From JBIQJD01 sp044507695 (GTDB lineage Bacteria; Bacteroidota; Ignavibacteria; Ignavibacteriales; Ignavibacteriaceae): 64,000 bases of DNA. Made by a program: the position numbers and the translations under genes. Of this stretch, positions 49,101-56,953 are shown in pieces. Under the pieces are notes generated by a model, which was not told the origin of the DNA, ran no database searches, and worked only from the letters and a program-made list of their open reading frames with translations. Position 1 is the stretch's first letter, and each line of letters starts with the position of its first letter. The stretch covers positions 26,825-90,824 of the forward strand of contig JBIQJD010000016.1 of NCBI GenBank assembly GCA_044507695.1, written 5' to 3'.

Positions 49101-49248
49101 CTCTATAAACCACAAGTATCTCATCCTGTTTAACAACGTTTTCATTTGTGGGAGAGAAGAAATTTTCTGGATAATTAGATATTGAAGCAGGTTCTTCCTG
49201 TGAGTAACAAAAAATGTAGAAAGAAAAAACTAAAAAAAGAATTTTCAT
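46186..49248 (-). CDS. Large T9SS-sorted beta-helix protein with TIGR03790-like N terminus, inside the nuo operon
   Basis: The 1020-residue protein has a signal peptide (to about CYSQ). Residues about 40-430 resemble the TIGR03790 family (DEILVVYRDSSSSFDTLSM, NYYIAQRGIPEINTIGLDL, IKYIVLCKGMPLKI, GNNLFLLDAHESSG). A right-handed beta-helix follows at about 450-730 (EYCEIYNCYDGLYLYQSDYQ). Residues about 755-930 are a TPR-like helical region (NKQAWSICKELLEESSV, NPEKAKSIYDEMLKTYP). The end is a sorting domain (NYPNPFNPTTTIKF, SSGIYFCRIITNN). It lies between nuoL and nuoM. Its C-terminal half is nearly the same as that of the broken gene at 59647-63289. It has no expected part in respiration. Function unknown. 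Confidence 0.75.
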   Translation of the reverse strand: MKILFLVFSFYIFCYSQEEPASISNYPENFFSPTNENVVKQDEILVVYRDSSSSFDTLSMHIKNYYIAQRGIPEINTIGLDLPNSVTIDNHLIELIFEGEIIFDQDWEYPNTDHVWRYFKTYIMEPIQNYLDSTYSDGQQLKSKIKYIVLCKGMPLKINPYAEFSGNDEYNRYMVCLDGLLCFLSQTNPYFTILEDVFGTYFTGIENPYFYVDKNLEGNYRFKSNYFGDTNYKINYLVSRLDGLNYNDVKNLIDRSALPDRSGNNLFLLDAHESSGLGVSALRSDATRTNSKLNYIGYNNFLDLTDNIYYSSSSPVIAYTSSGAHAGMPSNYNYLFSFEKPNGAIYNTYESYNGFYMDTLNLWNRQGAPNYHGMITEWLRVGGSGGAGHTYEPTVFSVTKDSIFFPLYAIGYSLIDAAYQGIPYLGFRNVVIGDPLITVAWGKQTLTANTTLSGINLVTGKITVPAGKTLTIASNAVINFKHFGSLEINGTLTIQPGATLNFYNGNSLVVNNVINANGTSNSKIIFDFISQNSSTYNGIVLNENSSGRISHAIIRNAYYGIKVDQGIPSEQTDPFIEYCEIYNCYDGLYLYQSDYQLTMYTGTKIWHNKIHDNDHAGIYLLDSEPQIAGDSIYNNPIGISCITGSHAVFGELGDPGANVITVNATSIYSNYSSPLIGHDDPEMFFGGYNTIAGEDYHLYAENGGYIFAELNYWGADSTKIVAASGSIIDYRPFLSFESCLAYGNGGTNETLSKSSSNISSSNDKLTKALKLFLKKDNKQAWSICKELLEESSVSTDKFSNLIFMSTINLIEKFKSSINRNELNSLIGNYINSSVKKNIYGYAEIILADINNDSFTEKMDNVIAGYNGSIVELAMFRKFVYLYHEEKNPEKAKSIYDEMLKTYPESSLTREAAYIINENKSGFEKEAGTVTQQETAEYYLQNYPNPFNPTTTIKFSIAGTEHVKLTVYDALGREVEKLVDEVKNPGTYEIKFNAGRLSSGIYFCRIITNNFINTRKMIIAK

Positions 49249-49268
49249 GATAATTTCCTCTCATTTGG

Positions 49269-51509
49269 TTATTTGATAAGCATCATCTTACCGAGTAATT
49301 GTATATGCGGTGTTGAGATTATATATATATATAATCCGCTATTAAGATTATCAGCTGAATATTTGAAACTATTTAATCCTGCTTTAAGCTCATTAAAAAT
49401 TATTTCATCAACTTTCTCCCCGAGAATATTAAATATTTTTAATCGTACTTCACTATCATAAGGCAAGTTAAAATTTATGATTGTCTGAGCATTAAATGGA
49501 TTTGGAAAGTTTGGATATAATTTAAATTTGACATCATCAACATTCATATTAAAGTCATCCATTTCAACCGTGACAACTATAGAATCAGAATATTCATAAA
49601 TAAGACCAACATCCCCAACGAAATATCCCCTGTTTTTGTCTGAAAACTTTAAAGATCTTCCATTTGATATCTTATATTTTGTCCAGGTTATTCCTTTATC
49701 CCATGACATAAAGATTATTCCCTGATTATCAACTGTTACTAACATTGAAGAATCAATTAATTCTAGCTTATATCCATTTACATCGTTAATTAATTCCCAT
49801 GTATTACCACCGTTAGTAGTTTTATATAACTGTCCTGAGGCTGCGTAACCAGTATTTGTATTTGCGAAAGCAATATCGTAGAATGAATATGATGTATTAA
49901 TAATATTCCAGTTCGTACCACCATCATGAGTCCGATATGTTTTATTATTACCAATTATCCATCCATTTAGTGAATCAAGAAAAAATAAGTTATTAAAATC
50001 TGAACCATTATATATTTGTAACCAGGTTTTCCCACCATCAGTTGTTTTTTTTAAGTAAGTTTTCGCTAAATACCAACCAATGTTTGCACTAATAAATTGA
50101 ATTCCGACCACTTGCGAGACAGATAAGTTGCTATCAATTTTAATCCAATCAATTCCACCATTGAAAGTTTTATAAATATCTCGATTTGTGTTTACTAGAA
50201 AACCTATTGAATCAGTTAAAAAATTTATAATTCCTGAACTTCCGCTATTAAGTAATTTAACTTTACTAAGTTGATTGGAGGAATATTTATACAAATTATA
50301 CCAACCTAAAAAGTAGCTAATCGAATCATTGGGAATAGAAACCGAAGTTAAATTTTCACCAATAATTACTTCTTCCCAATTTTCTCCTTGATCAGTGGAC
50401 TTATATATCTTTAAATCTATTCCCACATTATATCCAACGGAATCTGAAATAAAGTCAACCTTTAAGTGCCCCATTTTTTGTTTTACTAATTTCCAATTCA
50501 GTCCCCCGTCAGTGGTTTTTAATATTGCGTTAGTCACGGTAGCTTGCCCAATAGCAATACCTAAATTATTATTAACGAAAGCAATATCTTCAATAATAAA
50601 ATTGATGGGAACTCCCGCTTGCGAAAAAGTTTCTCCGAAATCGGTTGAGTAATAAATTTGTCCACTTGATCCTGCTGTAATAATATTTCCATCAGGCAAC
50701 ATTGCGATTGTAAATAAATCATACAAATCCCCTGTTTCCTTAATATCCCAACTGTTACCGGCATCAGTTGTCTTCAATATTTTTCCATTGCTACAACTGA
50801 TGAATCCTGTATCCGAATCCATAAATTGCAAATCCCAGTAACTCAATTGATGTTCTATTGAATCCACCCGCCAGGTATTTCCAGCGTCAGTTGTTTTTAT
50901 CAATCTCCCATCTATAGTACAAACAAAACACAAGGAATCATTGAAGGTATATACACCCCAAATATTTGTATTTGCTTCTACACTAACACTATACCAGGAT
51001 TCTCCAAAATCAGTACTTCTTAAAATTGTACCTCCTGTACCAACTATCACCACAAAACTATCGCTGCCATGAATTCTTAGTAGTGTTTTTTCAGTTTGAT
51101 ATGATTTATTAGTCCATGTATATCCGCCATCTGTAGTTTTAATTATGGCTCCAAATTCTCCAACTGCAAAACCACTTAATCTATCTTTAAAATAAATATC
51201 ATAATAATCCACTCGTGGAACCTTGGGGTTTAATTCTGTCCAAACACCTGTACTGTTTTGTGCTTTTTTCAAATCGTTTGTATCGCCTGAAAAATCTATT
51301 GGATAATGTTTTCTTTTTTCTTCATATAAATCTTTACCTCTGTACTTATCATTATAACTTTGATAATTATTCTGCAGTTCTACCCCGCGTCTATATTGAG
51401 TTTCTATCCAACGTGTTGAATCTATGCTATCTTCGATTCTATTTATTTGGGCATAATTTTTCACAACAAAAAGGAATATCATGACTATATATAAAACATA
51501 TTTGTTCAT
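49269..51509 (-). CDS. T9SS-sorted YCF48/BNR-repeat beta-propeller protein, inside the nuo operon
   Basis: The 746-residue protein has a signal peptide (to about NYAQ) and about a dozen repeats of the YCF48/BNR type. Typical units are GAIIKTTDGGYTWTNKS, GTILRSTDFGESWYS, GRLIKTTDAGNTWRV and ILKTTDGGLNWKLV. They would form one or two beta-propellers at about residues 70-640. A sorting domain ends the protein (NFPNPFNAQTIINF, SGLYIYIIST, KMMLIK). YCF48 repeats help photosystem assembly in cyanobacteria, but in T9SS cargo they are surface modules of unknown purpose. The gene is 20 bp from the beta-helix gene and 34 bp from nuoL. Confidence 0.8.
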   Translation of the reverse strand: MNKYVLYIVMIFLFVVKNYAQINRIEDSIDSTRWIETQYRRGVELQNNYQSYNDKYRGKDLYEEKRKHYPIDFSGDTNDLKKAQNSTGVWTELNPKVPRVDYYDIYFKDRLSGFAVGEFGAIIKTTDGGYTWTNKSYQTEKTLLRIHGSDSFVVIVGTGGTILRSTDFGESWYSVSVEANTNIWGVYTFNDSLCFVCTIDGRLIKTTDAGNTWRVDSIEHQLSYWDLQFMDSDTGFISCSNGKILKTTDAGNSWDIKETGDLYDLFTIAMLPDGNIITAGSSGQIYYSTDFGETFSQAGVPINFIIEDIAFVNNNLGIAIGQATVTNAILKTTDGGLNWKLVKQKMGHLKVDFISDSVGYNVGIDLKIYKSTDQGENWEEVIIGENLTSVSIPNDSISYFLGWYNLYKYSSNQLSKVKLLNSGSSGIINFLTDSIGFLVNTNRDIYKTFNGGIDWIKIDSNLSVSQVVGIQFISANIGWYLAKTYLKKTTDGGKTWLQIYNGSDFNNLFFLDSLNGWIIGNNKTYRTHDGGTNWNIINTSYSFYDIAFANTNTGYAASGQLYKTTNGGNTWELINDVNGYKLELIDSSMLVTVDNQGIIFMSWDKGITWTKYKISNGRSLKFSDKNRGYFVGDVGLIYEYSDSIVVTVEMDDFNMNVDDVKFKLYPNFPNPFNAQTIINFNLPYDSEVRLKIFNILGEKVDEIIFNELKAGLNSFKYSADNLNSGLYIYIISTPHIQLLGKMMLIK

Positions 51510-51543
51510 ACATTGGCGCCAACTATTTATATCCCTAGAGAAT

Positions 51544-53625
51544 TCATCTAAACAAAAACAAAAGAATAATTAATGAGAACACCACAAGTACAACATACGT
51601 TTGTACTTTTCCTGTCTGGAATCTTCTGAAGACAAGTCCTATGAACCCGCTTAAATAAGCCATGAAATTAACGAGCCCGTCAACAACAACATTATCAAAC
51701 TTGCCGCTGATAGTAGAAAATGCACGCGTGGCTGAAGCGGATAGATTTACAATTCCATCAATCATGGTTGAATCAAACCAGGCAAGGAAACGGCTGAGCA
51801 GCAATGTTCCGCCAACGAGATAGCCGTTATAGAATTCATCAAAGTACCATTTGTTGTATGAAAGATTGTATAACGGTTTGATCTTTTCAGCGAGTGCATC
51901 TGCATTAAATTTCTTCCAGTAATAAAATACAAAGGCAAGTAAAATTCCTGCGCCTGCAACTAATAAAGAAAGAATCATTGCAGGATAATGAGCCGCGTGA
52001 ACTGCTTCAGTATATTGCTCGGTGAAAACAACATCGTGAATTTGCGAATTTTCGGATTCATGAATTTGCGGATTAGCTTCTTCCTGGAAAAAACCGTAGC
52101 GCGTTTCATTGGGTGCGGAGATTTCAGGCGCTTTAATCCAGCTTGATAATACCCAGCCTGCATCAGCATTTATTGGATTTGGAGTGTACCAGAAGAAAAC
52201 TGATAATGCTGACAGTACAACCAGCGGCATTGCCATTGCAAACGGCGATTCATGCGCGTGTTCATATTTATGATGGTCTTTCGGCTCACCATGAAATGTT
52301 AGTATAACTAATCTGAACATGTAGAATGCAGTTAAGCCGGCTACAAGGAATCCAACCGCCGAGAAAAACCAGTTGCCAGTAAGTGAACCAAACGCAAATG
52401 TTCCGGCAAGAATTCCATCCTTGCTTAAAAATCCTGATGTAAGCGGAACACCGGAAAGAGCAACTGTTGCAATTAAAAATGTTGCGTAGGTGAGCGGCAG
52501 TTTCTTTTTGAGTCCGCCCATATTTCTTATATCCTGCTCATGGTGCATTGCATGAATAACAGAGCCTGAACCGAGGAATAAACATGCCTTAAAGAATGCG
52601 TGTGTAATCAGATGGAAGAAAGCAAATTTATACGCGCCAACTCCCAGAGCCATTATCATGTAGCCAAGCTGGCTAACAGTTGAATAAGCTAAAACTTTTT
52701 TAATATCATTCTGCGTAATTGCAATTGTAGCGGGAATGAATGCAGAAATAGCTCCGATAGTTGCAATAACAATCATTGCATCGCCGGTGAGCATTGTGAA
52801 AATTCTTACAACAAAATAAACTCCCGCAGCAACCATTGTAGCAGCGTGAATCAAGGCGCTAACCGGAGTCGGACCTTCCATTGCATCAGGCAGCCATACA
52901 TGAAGAGGGAACTGGGCTGATTTGCCAACTGCGCCGCAGAAAAGTAAAATACCGGTTACTGTTAACCAGAACCCGCTGTTTAACGGCAGAACTCCGTTTG
53001 ATATCTGTTCAAATATTGTGGAAAATGTAAATGTGTTATAAGTAAAGAAGATTAACAGAATGCCAATCAGCATTCCGATATCACCGATCCTGTTAACAAG
53101 AAAAGCTTTCTTAGCCGCATTGGAAGCGCTGTCTTTTTCATACCAGAACCCGATTAAGAGATATGATGAAAGCCCAACCAGTTCCCAGAAAATATATATC
53201 ATAAAAAAATTGTGGGTAAGAACAATACCTGACATTGAAAATGTAAATATTCCGAGATAGGCAAAGTATCGGTTGAATCTCGGGTCATCTTTCATATAAG
53301 CAATTGAAAAAAAGTGAACAAGCATACTGATGAGCGCAACAGTGAACATCATTATAACGGAGATATTATCAAGTAAAATCCCGAGTTCAATATGTACATT
53401 GCCGAGATTTATCCATTCAAATTCTGCAATTATATCTTTTCCCGTGAAGTAGGAAAGCTTTCCGAAGGCCAGCAGGAGAGAGAGGATAAATACAATTGAT
53501 ATGAAAACATTTTCAATCACATACATGTATTTTATTCTCTTCCCAAAAAAGATAGAAACCGTGAATCCCAAAAGGGGAAGGAAGAGAACAACAACGGCTA
53601 TTTTAACGAGTAATGATTCAGTCAT
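51544..53625 (-). CDS. nuoL: NADH-quinone oxidoreductase subunit L
   Basis: The 693-residue protein has the antiporter-like core (FFMIYIFWELVGLSSYLLIG with the conserved Glu, GKSAQFPLHVWLPDAMEGPT, KKVLAYSTVSQLGYMIMALG) and the long C-terminal part that includes the lateral helix of this subunit. A hydrophilic insert near residues 490-540 (HESENSQIHDVVF) is longer than in many homologues. It pumps protons as part of the membrane arm. The downstream neighbour should be nuoM, but two T9SS genes are inserted. Confidence 0.95.
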   Translation of the reverse strand: MTESLLVKIAVVVLFLPLLGFTVSIFFGKRIKYMYVIENVFISIVFILSLLLAFGKLSYFTGKDIIAEFEWINLGNVHIELGILLDNISVIMMFTVALISMLVHFFSIAYMKDDPRFNRYFAYLGIFTFSMSGIVLTHNFFMIYIFWELVGLSSYLLIGFWYEKDSASNAAKKAFLVNRIGDIGMLIGILLIFFTYNTFTFSTIFEQISNGVLPLNSGFWLTVTGILLFCGAVGKSAQFPLHVWLPDAMEGPTPVSALIHAATMVAAGVYFVVRIFTMLTGDAMIVIATIGAISAFIPATIAITQNDIKKVLAYSTVSQLGYMIMALGVGAYKFAFFHLITHAFFKACLFLGSGSVIHAMHHEQDIRNMGGLKKKLPLTYATFLIATVALSGVPLTSGFLSKDGILAGTFAFGSLTGNWFFSAVGFLVAGLTAFYMFRLVILTFHGEPKDHHKYEHAHESPFAMAMPLVVLSALSVFFWYTPNPINADAGWVLSSWIKAPEISAPNETRYGFFQEEANPQIHESENSQIHDVVFTEQYTEAVHAAHYPAMILSLLVAGAGILLAFVFYYWKKFNADALAEKIKPLYNLSYNKWYFDEFYNGYLVGGTLLLSRFLAWFDSTMIDGIVNLSASATRAFSTISGKFDNVVVDGLVNFMAYLSGFIGLVFRRFQTGKVQTYVVLVVFSLIILLFLFR

Positions 53626-53697
53626 GGTTATTATTATTTATTTTTCTGTTTAACGCTTTCTATTAATTCTTTTTTTAGGGTTTTAGCCCCAGACCTT

Positions 53698-54006
53698 TCA
53701 ATCCTTCAAACTATCAACTTCATCCACATTAACAGTTGCAAAGTTTTTATAAATATTCAGCACTATTGCCAGAGCGATTGCGGCTTCAGCGGCGGCAAGA
53801 ACTATTACAAACAATGCAATCAGTTGTCCGTGTAATCCAAAACTTCCGAACTTTGAGAATGCGATAAAATTTATATTAGCCGCATTCAGAATTAATTCAA
53901 TTCCCATAAGAACCATTACTGCATTTTTGCGGGTAACAATTCCAAATATTCCAAGTGAGAACAGAATTGTGCTGATTACAAGAAAATGATTAAGACCTAT
54001 ATTCAT
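53698..54006 (-). CDS. nuoK: NADH-quinone oxidoreductase subunit K
   Basis: The 102-residue protein has three hydrophobic helices. Its MGIELILNAANINFIAF carries the conserved membrane glutamate, and AAEAAIALAIVLNIY carries the second conserved Glu. The length is standard for the subunit. It is followed by nuoL after 72 bp. The spacer to nuoJ (277 bp) is unusually long and filled with repeats. Confidence 0.95.
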   Translation of the reverse strand: MNIGLNHFLVISTILFSLGIFGIVTRKNAVMVLMGIELILNAANINFIAFSKFGSFGLHGQLIALFVIVLAAAEAAIALAIVLNIYKNFATVNVDEVDSLKD

Positions 54007-54044
54007 TTAAATTCTCCAGATACTTCAAGTTAAATTCTAAATAA

Positions 54045-54275
54045 CAGATACCAAATAACAAATAAATTCCAATTCTCAATATTCAAATTCAAAACTGTAT
54101 GTTGAAATTTCAGATTCCAAATAACAAATAACAAACAACAAATAAATTCCAAACAGCAATATTCAAATTCGAAAACGTTTGAGATTTGTTTCTTTGTTTA
54201 TTGATCAGTATTTGTCCGGCAACTGCCGGATTGTTTTTTGTCATTTGTTATTTAATTATTGTTTGTCATTTGGTG
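54045..54275. repeat. Repeat-filled spacer between nuoJ and nuoK
   Basis: Two imperfect direct copies of an AT-rich unit (54045-54097 and 54111-54178) share CCAAATAACAAATAA and CAATATTCAAATTC. The right part holds the inverted motif TTTGTCATTTGTTATTT and a near-perfect hairpin TCCGGCAACTGCCGGA (54215-54230). The 277-bp spacer encodes nothing visible. It is of the same design as the element at 44433. Confidence 0.6.
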
Positions 54276-54283
54276 CTTAACTC

Positions 54284-54778
54284 CTAATTACTCTTCCTTG
54301 CCATACTCGCTGCACCTACCAGTGCTACAAGAAGCAAAATGCCAAGCAGTTCAAAAACGATTATATATTCCTGCATAAGCAAAGCTCCAAGGGATGATGT
54401 AGTTGCAGCAGGTATCTCGGTATCATAAGTCTTCCAGGATGCACCCGTTAATGTTGAGATTAAGAACGCTGCAAATAACCCAACACCAATTATTGAAGGA
54501 AGTATTTGCCATGTACCGCTTTTAATATCAACGCTTGTAATTTTATTGGTGAGCATAACTCCAAACAACAGAAGAATAAGTATGCCGCCCACATAAACAA
54601 TTAGTTGAACAATCGCCACAAAATCTGCACCGAGGAGAACATAAATTCCCGCAACACCAAAAAATGTAAACAGCAGGAAGTAAGCAGCATAAACAATGTT
54701 TTTTATTGTAACTACAAAAAATGCAGATACAACTGTTATGACTGCGAATAAGTAAAAGATTATATCGTATGTGTTCAT
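54284..54778 (-). CDS. nuoJ: NADH-quinone oxidoreductase subunit J
   Basis: The 164-residue protein has five hydrophobic segments and the family pattern AAYFLLFTFFGVAGIYVLLGADFVA split over helices 2-3, followed by VQLIVYVGGILILLLFGVMLT. It is a core subunit of the complex I membrane arm. Upstream is nuoI, separated by a 232-bp spacer with a 137-bp inverted-repeat element. Confidence 0.93.
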   Translation of the reverse strand: MNTYDIIFYLFAVITVVSAFFVVTIKNIVYAAYFLLFTFFGVAGIYVLLGADFVAIVQLIVYVGGILILLLFGVMLTNKITSVDIKSGTWQILPSIIGVGLFAAFLISTLTGASWKTYDTEIPAATTSSLGALLMQEYIIVFELLGILLLVALVGAASMARKSN

Positions 54779-54815
54779 GTTATTTGATATGTAAAAGTTT
54801 TTAATTCTTTTCCAC

Positions 54816-54952
54816 TATTGTCCGGTTAAATGGGCTGAAGCCCAGACCGGGAGATAGTTAGCATTACTAACCCCGACCTTAAGGTCGGGGTTAATGAAAG
54901 CCGCCGCCATAGCGGACTTTAGCCCTGACCGATTAATTTTAGTCGGACAATA
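54816..54952. mobile_element. 137-bp REP/MITE-like element with 9-bp terminal inverted repeats
   Basis: The ends are TATTGTCCG (54816-54824) and CGGACAATA (54944-54952), a perfect inverted pair. Inside are GGGCT-GA-AGCCC (54832-54843), a 26-bp perfect palindrome at 54868-54893, and CCGC-CATA-GCGG (54904-54915), so the transcript would fold into several hairpins. Elements of this build are typical of REP/BIME-type repeats moved by Y1 transposases. No transposase is in the window. Confidence 0.65.
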
Positions 54953-54975
54953 AAGATTCTTTTTATTATGTGTTT

Positions 54976-54999
54976 CTGTAATGGTGTGGACCATTACAG
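54976..54999. repeat. Perfect 10-bp hairpin near the nuoI stop
   Basis: CTGTAATGGT (54976-54985) pairs fully with ACCATTACAG (54990-54999) around a GTGG loop. It lies 11 bp downstream of the nuoI stop codon on the - strand. No T-run follows in either direction. It may stabilise the mRNA end or be another small dispersed palindrome. Confidence 0.55.
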
Positions 55000-55010
55000 C
55001 CGGGACTATC

Positions 55011-55619
55011 TTAACTATTTTCATTTCCTTCATTCTTTTTATCTTCAGCCGGAGCCGGTTTTGGCGCTATTGGCTTAGGAGCTTCAGGTTTTGGAGCTGC
55101 TGCGGCTGCTGCTTTCTGCGCTGCTTTTTCAGCTTCGAATTTTGCAAAGTTGTTTTTCTTTTCTTCTCTTTCTGCCGGAGTAAGAGTTACAAAATCATAA
55201 ACGAGATTATTTCTTTCATACTCGGAAAATTCATAAACATCTGTCATGTAAATACATTCAGTAGGGCAGGGGAATACGCAGAGCTGGCAGTAGCAGCATT
55301 TGGCAATATCAATATCAAACGTTGTTACCCAGAGCGCTTTCTTTTTCCCGTTTGAAGTTTTACCGAGATCTTCACCGGGCAATGCTTTTACTGTTTCAAT
55401 TTCAATACAGCTAACCGGGCACGCGCGCGCGCATTGATCACAGCCGATGCAGTCATTCATGTTTACATACAGCCGGTTCCTTTCGCGCTCGGGAAGAACG
55501 GGGCGTACATCCGGGTATTGAATTGTTACCGCGGGTACAAATAAATGTTTGAATGTAACCTTCATTCCGATGAAGATTGTTGCAAGTGCATTCCAGCCGT
55601 TAAGTAGATATTGTTTCAT
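55011..55619 (-). CDS. nuoI: NADH-quinone oxidoreductase subunit I with Ala/Pro/Lys-rich tail
   Basis: The 202-residue protein has two [4Fe-4S] ferredoxin motifs, CIGCDQCARACP (about residues 52-63) and CCYCQLCVFPCP (about 97-108), which hold clusters N6a and N6b. An N-terminal amphipathic part precedes them. The last 40-odd residues are a low-complexity tail of Ala, Pro, Lys and Glu (KAAAAAAPKPEAPKPIAPK and on), not part of the standard subunit. It may be a flexible linker or an assembly contact. The subunit carries electrons towards the quinone site. Confidence 0.93.
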   Translation of the reverse strand: MKQYLLNGWNALATIFIGMKVTFKHLFVPAVTIQYPDVRPVLPERERNRLYVNMNDCIGCDQCARACPVSCIEIETVKALPGEDLGKTSNGKKKALWVTTFDIDIAKCCYCQLCVFPCPTECIYMTDVYEFSEYERNNLVYDFVTLTPAEREEKKNNFAKFEAEKAAQKAAAAAAPKPEAPKPIAPKPAPAEDKKNEGNENS

Positions 55620-55682
55620 TTTATAAACTTTTGGATGTGAACTCTATTAAGATTACCTTTTTTTCATTTGTCATATTAATGC

Positions 55683-55696
55683 CCCGATATACCGGG
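55683..55696. repeat. Short GC palindrome in the nuoH-nuoI spacer
   Basis: CCCGATATACCGGG lies in a context of the form TTTGTCAT...GAGAAATCTCAACATC, which resembles degenerate dispersed hairpins found in many Bacteroidota-like genomes. It is within a 137-bp spacer that shows no gene. Confidence 0.35.
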
Positions 55697-55756
55697 ATGA
55701 GAAATCTCAACATCATAAAAGCTTCGTATAATTACTTCTTGAAATCATTAAGAATT

Positions 55757-56827
55757 TTATAAAACCGTTATCAATCCTATTATTAAAAGATTTACAAACG
55801 CAATTGGAATTAAATATTTCCAGCACACAGCCATAAGCTGATCAACTCTTAAGCGGGGCAGTGTCCATCTCAACCACATCTGAACAAAAACAAAGAAAAC
55901 TCCTTTTGCAGCGAACCAGAAGAATTGTTCAAACGGTATCAGCCATTGAGCATTTAATAAATTTCCGAGATAACCAACCGGTGATTGATATCCGCCAAAA
56001 AATAGAGCAGCAACTATTGCAGATACGGCAAACATATTCGCGTATTCAGCAAGGAAGAACATCGCGAACTTCATTCCGGAATATTCTGTGTGGTAGCCGG
56101 ATACAAGTTCTGATTCAGCTTCAGGGATATCAAAAGGAGTTCTGTTTACTTCTGCAAGAGTGCTTGTGTAAATAATCAGAAAACTGATTAGCATAAAAGG
56201 AATGAATATGAATTTGCTTATTCCAAAATCAGGTCCGCCAAAAATCATCCAGTTCCAGAAATAACCGGACTGCATTTCGCTTAAAGTATGAAGATTCATT
56301 GTTCCGGTTATCATAACAAGAGTAAGTACAACAAGTATGGTTGGAATTTCGTAGCTGATGATCTGGGCGGCTGATCTCATTGCACCGAGCAGAGAATATT
56401 TATTATTGCTTGACCATCCGGCCATTAGGATTCCAGCAGCAACAAGTCCGGTTATACCAATGATGAAAAAGATTCCAAGATCAATATTTGAACCAATGAA
56501 TCCGCTGGAAAACGGAATAGCTGCGAAGGCTGCATAGCTTCCTGCAAAAACAAGATAAGGCGCAATATAGAATAAAGGTTTATCTACATCTTTTGCAACA
56601 ATATCTTCTTTTTGTATGAGTTTAATCAGATCTGCAACAGTCTGGAGATAGCCGTGCCAGCCTACTCTCATTGGTCCCAACCTGTCCTGCATATGTGCAG
56701 ATACTTTCCTTTCAAGCCACACAGCAAACAGAACAAATGTTAGGATGAATATCAGCGGCAGAGCTGCCTGTATTGTCATCGCCAGCAAGTCGCTTCCAAG
56801 TAAATTTTTAAGAGTTTCGTACATCAT
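55757..56827 (-). CDS. nuoH: NADH-quinone oxidoreductase subunit H
   Basis: The 356-residue protein has about eight hydrophobic helices and the quinone-channel motifs of the family: WLERKVSAHMQDRLGPMRVG, AEVNRTPFDIPEAESELVSG and LRVDQLMAVCWKYLIP. It joins the peripheral and membrane arms and forms the quinone-entry site. The 126-bp spacer to nuoD contains another hairpin. Confidence 0.95.
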   Translation of the reverse strand: MMYETLKNLLGSDLLAMTIQAALPLIFILTFVLFAVWLERKVSAHMQDRLGPMRVGWHGYLQTVADLIKLIQKEDIVAKDVDKPLFYIAPYLVFAGSYAAFAAIPFSSGFIGSNIDLGIFFIIGITGLVAAGILMAGWSSNNKYSLLGAMRSAAQIISYEIPTILVVLTLVMITGTMNLHTLSEMQSGYFWNWMIFGGPDFGISKFIFIPFMLISFLIIYTSTLAEVNRTPFDIPEAESELVSGYHTEYSGMKFAMFFLAEYANMFAVSAIVAALFFGGYQSPVGYLGNLLNAQWLIPFEQFFWFAAKGVFFVFVQMWLRWTLPRLRVDQLMAVCWKYLIPIAFVNLLIIGLITVL

Positions 56828-56856
56828 GTTTTTTTCTGTTAAAGTTTAGCAACATG

Positions 56857-56873
56857 GTGTTCCTGTGGAACAC
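56857..56873 (+). repeat. Hairpin with T-run between nuoD and nuoH
   Basis: GTGTTCC-TGT-GGAACAC is a perfect 7-bp stem, followed by TTTTTT on the + strand. As an intrinsic terminator it would act on antisense transcripts, not on the nuo operon itself. A second small hairpin, TTCGCT/AGCGAA, lies at about 56888-56906. The pair may be a dispersed palindromic repeat. Confidence 0.5.
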
Positions 56874-56953
56874 TTTTTTAGCTGTATTTTTTCGCTGCAA
56901 AGGAGCGAATAATTCTTGAACAAAATTCCAGGAACGTTTTGTTTTCTTCTACT

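Noticed and set aside
54045..54178. AT-rich direct copies in the nuoJ-nuoK spacer as a CRISPR array
   Set aside because: Only two imperfect copies, no regular spacers, and no cas genes; reported as a repeat element instead.
55861..56175. 104-codon reading frame opposite nuoH
   Set aside because: Gln/Arg-rich shadow of nuoH helices on the other strand; no family resemblance.
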